Source: Bryobacteraceae bacterium
GTDB lineage: Bacteria > Acidobacteriota > Terriglobia > Bryobacterales > Bryobacteraceae
Reading direction: 5' to 3'
Assembly (NCBI GenBank): GCA_014379815.1
Contig: JACMLA010000901.1
Location: forward strand, 1-6,248
Length of the DNA stretch: 6,248 nt
Shown here: positions 1-5,871 of the stretch, one piece after another
Layout: each line of letters begins with the position of its first letter
Numbering within the stretch: the first letter of the stretch is position 1
The notes under the pieces: model-generated
Databases searched by the model: none
What the model was told of the DNA's origin: nothing
The model's input: only the letters and a program-made list of their open reading frames with translations
Made by a program: the position numbers and the translations under genes

Positions 1-1313
1 ACTAATCTGGCCCAGAGAACGCGTGCAGCGCGCAGCTTGGCTATCTCGGTGAAGAAGTCCATACCGATACCCCAGAAGAAGCTAAGCCGGGGTGCGAAGT
101 CATCGATAGCAAGGCCCGCCCGGATTCCCGTTCTTAGGTACTCGAGACCGTCCGCGAGAGTGTACGCAAGCTCGAGTTCCGCGCTGGCTCCGGCTTCGTG
201 CATGTGGTATCCGGACACCGAAACTGGATTGAATTTCGGCATATTCGCCGTGCAATAGCGGAAAATGTCCGCAACGATCCGCATCGAGGGTTCCGGTGGG
301 TAGATGTAGGTGTTTCGGACCATGAACTCTTTTAGAATGTCGTTCTGAATGGTGCCATTCAACATGTCCGGAGAAACGCCCTGTTCCTCCGCTGCAACAA
401 TATAAAACGCCATGATCGGCAGGACGGCTCCATTCATCGTCATGGACACCGACATCGTGTCGAGCGGAATGCCGCTGAAGAGAATCTTCATGTCCTCCAC
501 GCTGTCGATGGCAACACCTGCTTTACCGACATCGCCAGAGACACGCTCGTGATCGGAGTCGTACCCGCGGTGTGTCGCGAGATCGAACGCGACCGAGAGT
601 CCCTTCTGCCCCGCCTCCAGATTCCGCCGATAGAACGCGTTGGATTCTTCCGCTGTCGAGAAACCGGCGTACTGGCGTATGGTCCATGGCCGGACCGTGT
701 ACATAGACGGGTAAGGTCCCCGCAAGAAAGGAGCCTGCTTTAGGTAATCCAACTCGGGCGTAGCTGGAAGAGTCTCGGAGGGCGTGCGGGCCGCAAGGGC
801 TGTGGTGAGACCTTCGATCACGTAGGAGCCCGCCGTCAGATCCGACGGTGTAGGCAGGTGAGCTTCGTGATGCAGGATGCGGATGATGTTTTCCGCAAGG
901 TGCTGGTCAAAGCCCGACGGAGTGATCGTCACCGCGTCGGCGGTGCCCAGTATCGCGGAGATCGCTTGTGTGGTCGCACGCAGCAGATTGGTTTCACTAG
1001 TGCCGGATGTGTGTCGAGGTGAGATGCGGGCCTCGATATAAAGGGGCTTAGTGGAGTGGTTCTCCCACAGAATCCGTGCCGCGCGGAGTCTGGCAATCTC
1101 TTCGAAAAAGCTGGTAGTAATTTCGAATGCAAGTCCAACCGGAGCAGGCGAGTAGGAGGCAGCAAGGATGGCTTCGTGCAGGGCAGCTTCGTTAAGCTCA
1201 GTGACTTCGATCAACGTCTCCGGACGCTCGGCACCGATGCGGAGTTTGGCAGCGCCCGACTCGGGTTCGCACTGATTCAGCGGGAATTCTTCAAAGAGCC
1301 CGGGGTTAGACAC
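1..1313 (-). CDS. mutB: Methylmalonyl-CoA mutase, MutB-type catalytic chain with fused MutA-like N-terminal remnant (3' end outside window)
   Basis: Adenosylcobalamin enzyme interconverting (2R)-methylmalonyl-CoA and succinyl-CoA. Seen: one open frame of 437 codons running off the left edge. Residues from about 198 match the MutB barrel ([19 protein letters not shown], then [52 protein letters not shown]). Aligned from memory to Propionibacterium MutB with a constant offset of 126, the CoA and active-site residues Y75, M78, R82, T85, R87, Y89, Q197, R207, Y243 and H244 are all present (Y215, R333 and H370 here). Tyr89 and Arg207 equivalents favour methylmalonyl over isobutyryl substrate. Residues 1-197 are extra: an LFEEFP start, [16 protein letters not shown] (69-84), [17 protein letters not shown] (110-126) and AGSYVIEG (161-168) resemble the end of a MutA barrel. 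The start is GTG at 1313, because an in-frame stop lies at 1343-1341 and a strong Shine-Dalgarno precedes it. The rest of the barrel and any B12-binding domain lie outside the window. Confidence 0.93.
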   Translation of the reverse strand, partial: MSNPGLFEEFPLNQCEPESGAAKLRIGAERPETLIEVTELNEAALHEAILAASYSPAPVGLAFEITTSFFEEIARLRAARILWENHSTKPLYIEARISPRHTSGTSETNLLRATTQAISAILGTADAVTITPSGFDQHLAENIIRILHHEAHLPTPSDLTAGSYVIEGLTTALAARTPSETLPATPELDYLKQAPFLRGPYPSMYTVRPWTIRQYAGFSTAEESNAFYRRNLEAGQKGLSVAFDLATHRGYDSDHERVSGDVGKAGVAIDSVEDMKILFSGIPLDTMSVSMTMNGAVLPIMAFYIVAAEEQGVSPDMLNGTIQNDILKEFMVRNTYIYPPEPSMRIVADIFRYCTANMPKFNPVSVSGYHMHEAGASAELELAYTLADGLEYLRTGIRAGLAIDDFAPRLSFFWGIGMDFFTEIAKLRAARVLWARL

Positions 1314-1743
1314 CCGAGCCTCCTTCGCCGACGACTTCGATCAGGTACCCAAGGCTTCGGGGGTGGATGAAGAATACGGTAGTCCCGCCAGAACCTGGAC
1401 GGGGTGCGCGGTCGATGACTTCCAGGCCCTGAGCTTGCACGTCTGCGTAGGTGCGATAAATGTCGCGGACACGATAGGCGATATGCGCAATACCTCCCCG
1501 GTTACCATTCTTCTCCAATTGTCGGGCAACCGGTGAGTTCGCGTTTAGCGGCTCAAGTAGCTGGACTCGATTTGCACTGTCGCCGATCTGCAGCAAGACT
1601 TCGCGTACCTGGTCTGAGCCGAGCACGTCTTCCCGATGCAGTTCCCGGAAGCCCAGTGCCCGATAGATCGCGACCTGCGATTCCAGCTCTCCGGGCTTCA
1701 CGGCGATCCCAATGTGATCGATAGAAGTAAAGTCGGGCGACAC
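1306..1743 (-). CDS. mce: Methylmalonyl-CoA epimerase
   Basis: Converts (2S)- to (2R)-methylmalonyl-CoA, the step just before the mutase in propionyl-CoA breakdown. Seen: 145 residues, the usual length for this vicinal-oxygen-chelate (glyoxalase-fold) enzyme, with two beta-alpha-beta modules. The expected metal ligands are H10 (SIDHIGIAV), Q61 (VQLLEPL), H87 ([10 protein letters not shown]) and E136 (GYLIEVV). E48 sits at the position of the catalytic glutamate known from the Propionibacterium enzyme. The start is GTG at 1743: the conserved IDHIGIAV begins at residue 8, the upstream in-frame stop is at about 1827-1825, and no ATG lies between. The ribosome site is weak (AGGG only 3 nt away). 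The stop overlaps the mutase start by 8 bp, so the two form a translationally coupled pair. The 81 bp after tadA could hold a promoter, but I see no convincing -35/-10 pair. Confidence 0.94.
   Translation of the reverse strand: MSPDFTSIDHIGIAVKPGELESQVAIYRALGFRELHREDVLGSDQVREVLLQIGDSANRVQLLEPLNANSPVARQLEKNGNRGGIAHIAYRVRDIYRTYADVQAQGLEVIDRAPRPGSGGTTVFFIHPRSLGYLIEVVGEGGSGV
1319..1325 (-). promoter_or_regulatory. Shine-Dalgarno site of the mutase
   Basis: On the minus strand AAGGAGG lies 5 nt before the GTG at 1313-1311, inside the last codons of the epimerase gene. This near-ideal site decides the mutase start, since no ATG is available between the upstream in-frame stop and this GTG. It allows the mutase to be translated at a high rate and coupled to the epimerase. 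Confidence 0.85.
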
Positions 1744-1824
1744 TTGCCCTATTCGATCAGACTGTGGGTGTACTTGCCAAGTGCCCCGCAGCAGAACCTT
1801 CAGGCTGTAAGCGAGAATGCCACG

Positions 1825-2286
1825 TTAGCGCCTGTCAGTAAAAAATCGACGCAGGATCGAAACGCAGTCAGAGGCCAGAACACCTTCGACCACTTCGACC
1901 TGATGATTGAGCAGATCTGAATCGGCGATGCGAAATTTGCTGCGGACGCCGCCGAAGCGCAGGTCGCGCGCGCCAAAGATCAGTCTCCGGATCCGGGAGT
2001 GCACAATGGCGCCGGCACACATCGGGCAGGGCTCGAGAGTAACGTAGATGTCGGCGTCGCTCAGACGATAATTCCCGATCGCGTGAGCGGCAGCGCGGAG
2101 TGCGAGGATCTCGGCATGACCAGTCGGGTCGTTTGCAGAAACGGGAGAGTTGCCGGCCTGGGCGAGGATGACGTCTTCTGAGGAGACAACAACCGCGCCT
2201 ATCGGGACTTCACCCTCCTGGCCTGCAGATTCAGCCTGCGCGAGCGCGCATCGCATGAAGTATTCGTCTTTAATGCCCGGCGCCAT
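1825..2286 (-). CDS. tadA: tRNA-specific adenosine deaminase TadA
   Basis: Deaminates adenosine 34 to inosine in the anticodon of tRNA-Arg(ACG), allowing wobble decoding. It acts in the cytoplasm as a homodimer with one zinc per subunit. Seen: 153 residues of the cytidine/deoxycytidylate deaminase fold, with H57-A-E59 (GHAEILAL) and PCPMC with C87 and C90. H57, C87 and C90 are the zinc ligands and E59 the proton shuttle, at the same numbers as in E. coli TadA. VPIGAVVV, N46, and GARD with D108 are also TadA-like and distinguish it from guanine or cytosine deaminases. The ATG at 2286-2284 directly follows the TGA of the upstream metallopeptidase gene with no gap and no clear Shine-Dalgarno of its own, so reinitiation coupling is likely. 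It is the last gene of the tight trmFO-xerC-peptidase-tadA run. Confidence 0.95.
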   Translation of the reverse strand: MAPGIKDEYFMRCALAQAESAGQEGEVPIGAVVVSSEDVILAQAGNSPVSANDPTGHAEILALRAAAHAIGNYRLSDADIYVTLEPCPMCAGAIVHSRIRRLIFGARDLRFGGVRSKFRIADSDLLNHQVEVVEGVLASDCVSILRRFFTDRR

Positions 2287-2697
2287 TCACGAATGGGGCC
2301 ACTGCCGGCGATGGCGACGCTGGCGTTCCGCGTGGCGAACTTCCCGCTCATTCATACCGAAGTAGTGTGCGATCTCATGCCAGAGAGTTTGTTCTACGAG
2401 TCGCTCGAGGTGATGCTCATCGCGGGCAATTTGCTCGTGAGGGCGCTGGAAAATTGTGATCTGGTCCGGCATGTTAAACCCTTCGGAAACGCTGCGAAAG
2501 CGAAGAGGACGACCCTCGTACAACCCGAGCAAGGTGTTGCCGTGACCGACGCGACTCCGACGCAATTGATCGGGCGAAGGCTCATTTTCAACTACCACGG
2601 CCACATTGGCCATCCGGCTTCGGAACTCAGGCGGAATCCGGCGAAATGCCCGTTCCAGCAGAGCGTCGAAATCTTCCGTGGGCAAGGTCAGGTGCAT
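2287..2697 (-). CDS. Small zincin-like metallopeptidase family protein (PF06262 type)
   Basis: Probable zinc-dependent peptidase of the minimal zincin family formerly called DUF1025; substrate and role are unknown. Seen: 136 residues, normal for the family. Family signatures appear in order: FRRIPPEF (18-25), LLGLYEGRPL (56-65), PDQITIFQRP (77-86) and the zinc site TLWHEIAHYFGMNE (104-117). H107 and H111 are probable zinc ligands, E108 the probable catalytic base, and E117 a candidate further ligand. There is no signal peptide or membrane segment, so it is probably cytoplasmic. The C-terminus after the zinc site (about residues 118-136) is unusually rich in Arg and His. The ATG is 9 bp after the xerC stop, with GAGGG 6 nt upstream overlapping that stop. 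Its stop abuts the tadA ATG. Family assignment is firm, function is not. Confidence 0.88.
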   Translation of the reverse strand: MHLTLPTEDFDALLERAFRRIPPEFRSRMANVAVVVENEPSPDQLRRSRVGHGNTLLGLYEGRPLRFRSVSEGFNMPDQITIFQRPHEQIARDEHHLERLVEQTLWHEIAHYFGMNEREVRHAERQRRHRRQWPHS

Positions 2698-2703
2698 GGC
2701 GGG

Positions 2704-2708
2704 CCCTC
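2704..2708 (-). promoter_or_regulatory. Shine-Dalgarno site of the metallopeptidase gene
   Basis: GAGGG on the minus strand overlaps the xerC TGA stop and ends 6 nt before the ATG at 2697. It supports this start and links translation of the two genes. Confidence 0.65.
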
Positions 2709-3615
2709 ACGCTTTTGGATGACACTTATCGTACACACGCATCAGGTCCGATAACGCGACGTGGGTGTAGCGCTGTGTAGTCGAGAGCCGGGCGTGTCCT
2801 AGCAGCTCCTGGATGGCGCGAAGGTCGGCCCCATCGGAGAGCATGTGAGTGGCGAAGGCATGCCGGAAAGAATGGGGGTGAATGCCCTGATCAGGTGCGA
2901 TTTGCCGTGCGTAAAAGTCGACGATTCCCCGAGCACCGCGGTCTGTTAGCCTCTTGCCAGAATGGTTGAGAAAGATGGCTGTCTCGGAGGAGTCGCAGGG
3001 GTGGCGTTCCGCGAGGTAGAGATTCAGCGCTTGGGAAGCACGCTCGCCGTAGGGAACTTCACGTTCTTTTCGACCTTTTCCCCGGACCCGCATCCATTGC
3101 ACGGATGGATCGATGTCTGGCAGATTCAGTCCAACAAGCTCTGAGATGCGCAAGCCACAGCCATAGAGCAGTTCGAAGATAGCGAGATCTCGCGCGGCGT
3201 GTGGACGCTCGGTTTGGGTGGCAGTTGCAGGAATCGCGTCGATCAGGTTATTGGCGGTTTCCGACGTAGGCACAGATGGCAGTGTTTGCGACATCCGGGG
3301 CGTGCGTATCAGTCGGGCCACGTTTCTGGTAACGAACCCCTGACGTTCGCACCATTTGAGAAAAGACCGCACCGCAGCAAGTTTGCGGCGAATAGTTGCA
3401 GCTTGTATTTCTGTGTCGTACAAGCTGGCCAGCCACTCACGCATATCGAGAACTTCGAGATTCTTCGGGTCGGGCGGATTGCCTTGTGGAGGCGTCAGGT
3501 ACACCGCAAAAGCGTCAAGGTCTGCGGCATAGTTCCGGACCGTGTGCGGCGAAGCGTTTTCGCGCCTGAGAGCTTGCACGTAATCAGCAATCAGACTCGG
3601 CAGGGTATCAGGCAT
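2707..3615 (-). CDS. xerC: Tyrosine recombinase XerC
   Basis: Site-specific recombinase that, with XerD, resolves chromosome dimers at dif. Seen: 302 residues, the usual XerC/D length. The N-terminal SAM-like core-binding domain spans about 1-110 (SPHTVRNYAADL, IRRKLAAVRSFLKW) and the catalytic domain about 120-302. All catalytic residues are present: R156 (GCGLRISEL), K180 (RVRGKGRKER), H248 and R251 (HPHSFRHAFATHML), H274 (LLGHARLS) and nucleophile Y283 (TTQRYTHV). Each sits 8 positions after its E. coli XerC counterpart. The frame is open further upstream to an ATG at 3777, but those 54 extra residues lie inside trmFO and are unlike any XerC start. ATG 3615 places the first helix correctly and overlaps the trmFO stop by 8 bp (ATGCCTGA). 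XerC and XerD are hard to separate by sequence alone; position after trmFO favours XerC. Confidence 0.93.
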   Translation of the reverse strand: MPDTLPSLIADYVQALRRENASPHTVRNYAADLDAFAVYLTPPQGNPPDPKNLEVLDMREWLASLYDTEIQAATIRRKLAAVRSFLKWCERQGFVTRNVARLIRTPRMSQTLPSVPTSETANNLIDAIPATATQTERPHAARDLAIFELLYGCGLRISELVGLNLPDIDPSVQWMRVRGKGRKEREVPYGERASQALNLYLAERHPCDSSETAIFLNHSGKRLTDRGARGIVDFYARQIAPDQGIHPHSFRHAFATHMLSDGADLRAIQELLGHARLSTTQRYTHVALSDLMRVYDKCHPKA

Positions 3616-4945
3616 AGACGGCGTGGCAATGCTCTTCCATCGCCTCGGCTGCACGGCGGCACACCTCGGCATGACGTGCTTTCTTGTCGTTGCGAAGGCG
3701 ATTGCGCGTGCGTTCGTCAAGCGCTGGCAGCAGATCGAATGTAATGTTGGCCGGCTGGTAATTCGCAGGGTCCGCACTGGTGAGGTAGTGCGTCAGGGAG
3801 CCGAGCGCGGTCTCGCGTGGCCACGCACGGAGTTGATCGGATTGAGTCGATTGCGCCGCGAAGCGACCGGCCATCAAGCCTGTAGAGATCGCTTCCAGGT
3901 ATCCTTCCACACCAGATATCTGGCCCGCGAAGAAGATACGGGGTTCGGCGCGAAGCTGCAGCGCAGGCGTCAGAAGCGATGGCGCGTTGATGTACGTATT
4001 CCGGTGGATCTGACCGAAGCGGAGGAATTCGGCATTTGCCAAACCTGGGATCAGGCGCAGGATTCGCTTCTGCTCAGCAAACTTCAAGTGGTTCTGAAAC
4101 CCCACCAGGTTGTAGCTGGCCGCGCGCAGGTTTTCCTGCCGGAGCTGAACAACCGCGTACGGCCACCGCCCAGTTCGCGGATCCGTCAGCCCGACTGGCT
4201 TCAGTGGGCCGAAGCGCAATGTGTCGCGACCGCGCCGCGCGATTTCCTCAATCGGCAGGCAGGCCTCGAAAAAAGGGATCTTCTCGTCGAAACAGGACTC
4301 GTAGGTCTGGGCGCCCAGGATGGCGTCAACGAACTGCTCGTACTCGTCGCGGTTCATTGGGCAGTTGACGTAGTCGTCGCCGTTGTCGAGCGACTTGCCG
4401 TATCGAGATGCCCGGAACGCAATGCTGTAGTCGATGGTTTCGGCGTCCACGATGGGACTAATGGCGTCGTAAAAGTAGAGTCGGTTGCTGCCCGTCAGGC
4501 GGGCGATGTCATCGGAAAGTGCATCGCTGGTGAGCGGTCCCGATGCGATCACAACGACTCCGTCCGGTATCCGCGTTACTTCTTCCCGGCGCACTTCCAC
4601 CAGGCCCGTACTTTCGAGGGCTTCAGTAATGTACGAGGAGAATACATCGCGGTCTACTGTGAGCGCGTGGCCTCCGGGCACCCGCGCAGCCGCGGCAGCC
4701 TGCATGGCGAGAGAATCCAGCTTACGGAGCTCCTGCTTCAGAAGCCAGGGCGCGGTGTTTTCGGATTCGCTCTTGAGAGAATTGGAACAGACGAGTTCGG
4801 CGAACTGGTCAGTCCTATGCGCTGGTGTTGTGCGGATGGGCCGCATTTCGTAAAGCGTGACGCCCAAGCCCGCGCGTGCTATTTGCCACGCGGCTTCGGT
4901 ACCTGCAAGTCCAGCTCCAATAACCTGAATCGTAGTGTTCGGCAC
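3608..4945 (-). CDS. trmFO: Methylenetetrahydrofolate-tRNA-(uracil-5-)-methyltransferase TrmFO
   Basis: Makes 5-methyluridine at position 54 in the T-loop of tRNAs, using methylenetetrahydrofolate as carbon donor and FADH2/NAD(P)H as reductant. Seen: 445 residues, close to the roughly 435 of the Bacillus enzyme. The FAD dinucleotide-binding loop is at the start (VIGAGLAGTEAAW, 8-20). ELVCSNSLKSE has C53, the same number as the catalytic-region Cys of B. subtilis TrmFO. FFEACLPIEEIARRG has C229, the probable counterpart of the second conserved Cys (C226). GQISGVEGYLEAISTGLMAG near residue 350 is the TrmFO/GidA C-terminal flavin motif. The start is GTG at 4945: an in-frame TAA lies three codons upstream and the FAD motif begins at residue 8. 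Its ribosome site is weak. It heads the housekeeping run, 48 bp after the PEP-CTERM gene, and its end overlaps xerC. Confidence 0.96.
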   Translation of the reverse strand: MPNTTIQVIGAGLAGTEAAWQIARAGLGVTLYEMRPIRTTPAHRTDQFAELVCSNSLKSESENTAPWLLKQELRKLDSLAMQAAAAARVPGGHALTVDRDVFSSYITEALESTGLVEVRREEVTRIPDGVVVIASGPLTSDALSDDIARLTGSNRLYFYDAISPIVDAETIDYSIAFRASRYGKSLDNGDDYVNCPMNRDEYEQFVDAILGAQTYESCFDEKIPFFEACLPIEEIARRGRDTLRFGPLKPVGLTDPRTGRWPYAVVQLRQENLRAASYNLVGFQNHLKFAEQKRILRLIPGLANAEFLRFGQIHRNTYINAPSLLTPALQLRAEPRIFFAGQISGVEGYLEAISTGLMAGRFAAQSTQSDQLRAWPRETALGSLTHYLTSADPANYQPANITFDLLPALDERTRNRLRNDKKARHAEVCRRAAEAMEEHCHAVYA

Positions 4946-4992
4946 TGCTGCTTACTTGAGGATAACGGGCACCACCGCCCAAGTGAACTAAA

Positions 4993-5367
4993 GTCAGGAA
5001 GTACGACTGAGCCGGCGCCGAATTGCCACCAGACCAGCCAGTGCCGACGCAACGACGACCAGGCTTCCAGGCTCAGGAGTGCTTTGGAAGCTTACGTTGT
5101 CGATCGCAGGACTTCTGTCGAATATAATCAGGTCGGCCACGGTATAAACGACACGCGAGATAGGAACGCCAGTGTATCTATATGCACCGCTGGCGTTAAA
5201 GTAAGGCCTTGTCCCTCGTGTTGTTGGAAACAGATCTGTCGTTCTGATCAATTCGTTTGAGCTGTCGAAAACTTCAACAGTTCCTCCAGTATGGCCCTCC
5301 GCAAGCCCGTCGAGCTGGAAGCCAAACGCACCTACTGGGCCGTTCAGAAAGGTCAGTGTCAGTATGG
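4993..5367. repeat. Direct repeat, copy 1 (3' part of first PEP-CTERM gene)
   Basis: Matches 5871-6248 in the same orientation. Offset is 878 bp up to about 5250, then 881 after a 3-bp in-frame indel. By hand count the first 214 bp (4994-5207) differ at 9 sites, about 96% identity. A 30-bp patch (about 5208-5236) differs at roughly ten sites. Similarity stops one base beyond the stop codon. Confidence 0.9.
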
Positions 5368-5656
5368 CCCGTCCCCAAGGGTTAACGTTGCCACCTCGCA
5401 GAACAAGAACCCTGCCGTTCAGGCTGGAAAAGGCGGAAGAATTTTCCTCAATGAACGCCGGCTCTCCCACGACGAGGAACTCGCCATCAGCGTTGAACTC
5501 TCGTGCCGGCACAAAGTCGAATTGCACGCCTTGAATCACCCGACTCGTAATCTGCTCATGCAATGGGAAATCATCGAAAGTGATAACTTCGGCAACCGCT
5601 GGGACGGCGATGCTGAAGAGGAGGGTGGACAGAAATCGAAGCGACGTGTTTTTCAC
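4994..5656 (-). CDS. PEP-CTERM sorting domain-containing secreted protein (copy 1)
   Basis: Exported surface or extracellular protein of unknown function; specific role not recognised. Seen: 220 residues from the GTG at 5656. Residues 1-22 form a signal peptide (charged KNTSLR, hydrophobic core, likely cleavage after PAVA, before EVITFDDFP). The middle is a beta-rich domain with alternating hydrophobic strands (AILTLTFLNGPVGAFGFQLD; FDSSNELIRTT) ending in SPAIDNVSF, typical of lectin/jelly-roll-like PEP-CTERM ectodomains. The C-terminal sorting signal is TPEPGS, a short membrane helix (VVVASALAGLVA), then RRR. An exosortase would be expected to process the PEP motif; none is in the window. 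The frame continues upstream to an ATG at 5842, but those 62 residues lack any signal peptide and AGGAG lies 8 nt before the GTG, so the shorter form is chosen. It is a close paralogue of the gene at 5872-6248. Confidence 0.87.
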   Translation of the reverse strand: MKNTSLRFLSTLLFSIAVPAVAEVITFDDFPLHEQITSRVIQGVQFDFVPAREFNADGEFLVVGEPAFIEENSSAFSSLNGRVLVLRGGNVNPWGRAILTLTFLNGPVGAFGFQLDGLAEGHTGGTVEVFDSSNELIRTTDLFPTTRGTRPYFNASGAYRYTGVPISRVVYTVADLIIFDRSPAIDNVSFQSTPEPGSLVVVASALAGLVAIRRRLSRTS

Positions 5657-5750
5657 AATGTTTTCTCCTGAAAGAAGCTTTGGATTCTTTTGATTTTCCG
5701 ACTTAGAAACGCCAGACCTGCCAGCTCCGACGCAACGGTCGGGGTTCTGG
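5653..5750 (-). pseudogene. Decayed PEP-CTERM tail (frameshifted relic)
   Basis: On the minus strand CCAGAACCC (5750-5742) encodes Pro-Glu-Pro. Five nt later, in a different frame, the reading is VASELAGLAFLSRKIKR (5736-5686), a membrane helix and basic tail like VASALAGLVAIRRR of the two neighbouring genes. At the DNA level GTTGCGTCGG, CTGGC and GGTCTGG are shared with copy 1 in the same order and spacing, about 22 of 25 bases. Copy 1 has 15 nt between PEP and this stretch and the relic has 5, so a 10-nt loss would explain the frameshift. The shifted frame ends at a TGA overlapping the GTG of copy 1. No ectodomain is recognisable upstream (5751-5871). Similarity could still be partly chance or partly a conserved leader. 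Confidence 0.5.
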
Positions 5751-5871
5751 ATCGTGAATCTGGCGCGTCCGCTTAAGCTACATGGCAGGGCAGCAGGGCG
5801 CGAAGGAATCTTCGGAACGTTTGCTTCACAGGGTAGGTTCACAGTGGAAACTCAATCCCCTGCGCTAAGTG
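5657..5871 (-). other. Intergenic region between the two PEP-CTERM genes
   Basis: This 215-bp stretch contains the PEP-CTERM relic (to 5750), a 5-bp inverted repeat CCGAC/GTCGG with a 6-nt loop (5727-5742), and AAAGAA/TTCTTT with an 8-nt loop (5671-5690) ending 1 nt before the Shine-Dalgarno. I see no convincing sigma-70 promoter. One sigma-54-like word (TGGCAG followed by GGC) has its GG and GC two bases too close. The promoter of copy 1, if it has its own, should lie here. Confidence 0.4.
5665..5669 (-). promoter_or_regulatory. Shine-Dalgarno site of PEP-CTERM gene copy 1
   Basis: AGGAG on the minus strand, 8 nt before the GTG at 5656-5654. With the signal peptide that follows directly, it fixes the start and rules out the longer reading. 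Confidence 0.7.

Noticed and set aside
1744..1824. Promoter or operator ahead of the epimerase: TTGGCA word and palindrome ACTTG-C-CAAGT (1772-1782)
   Set aside because: The -10 partner is poor and would sit almost on the start codon. An 11-bp palindrome alone is weak evidence in a gap of this size.
3616..3777. N-terminal extension of xerC to an upstream ATG
   Set aside because: The extra 54 residues lie within the trmFO coding sequence, do not resemble a recombinase start and would make the protein longer than the family.
4967..4980. Possible terminator hairpin GGGC-GGTGGT-GCCC between the PEP-CTERM gene and trmFO
   Set aside because: The stem is only 4 bp and no T-run follows on the minus strand. 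It is too weak to call, so whether trmFO shares a transcript with the PEP-CTERM gene stays open.
3623..5260. Very long open frame on the plus strand opposite trmFO (545 codons)
   Set aside because: It is antisense to trmFO and the end of the PEP-CTERM gene, its translation has no recognisable motif, and it spans two unrelated minus-strand genes. It is a frame shadow.
5700..5726. Sigma-54-like promoter upstream of PEP-CTERM copy 1
   Set aside because: The GG and GC elements are separated by two bases too few, and the stretch is better explained as coding similarity to the PEP-CTERM membrane helix.
5657..5842. N-terminal extension of the PEP-CTERM gene to an ATG at 5842
   Set aside because: It would bury the signal peptide at residue 63 onward and ignore the Shine-Dalgarno before the GTG.
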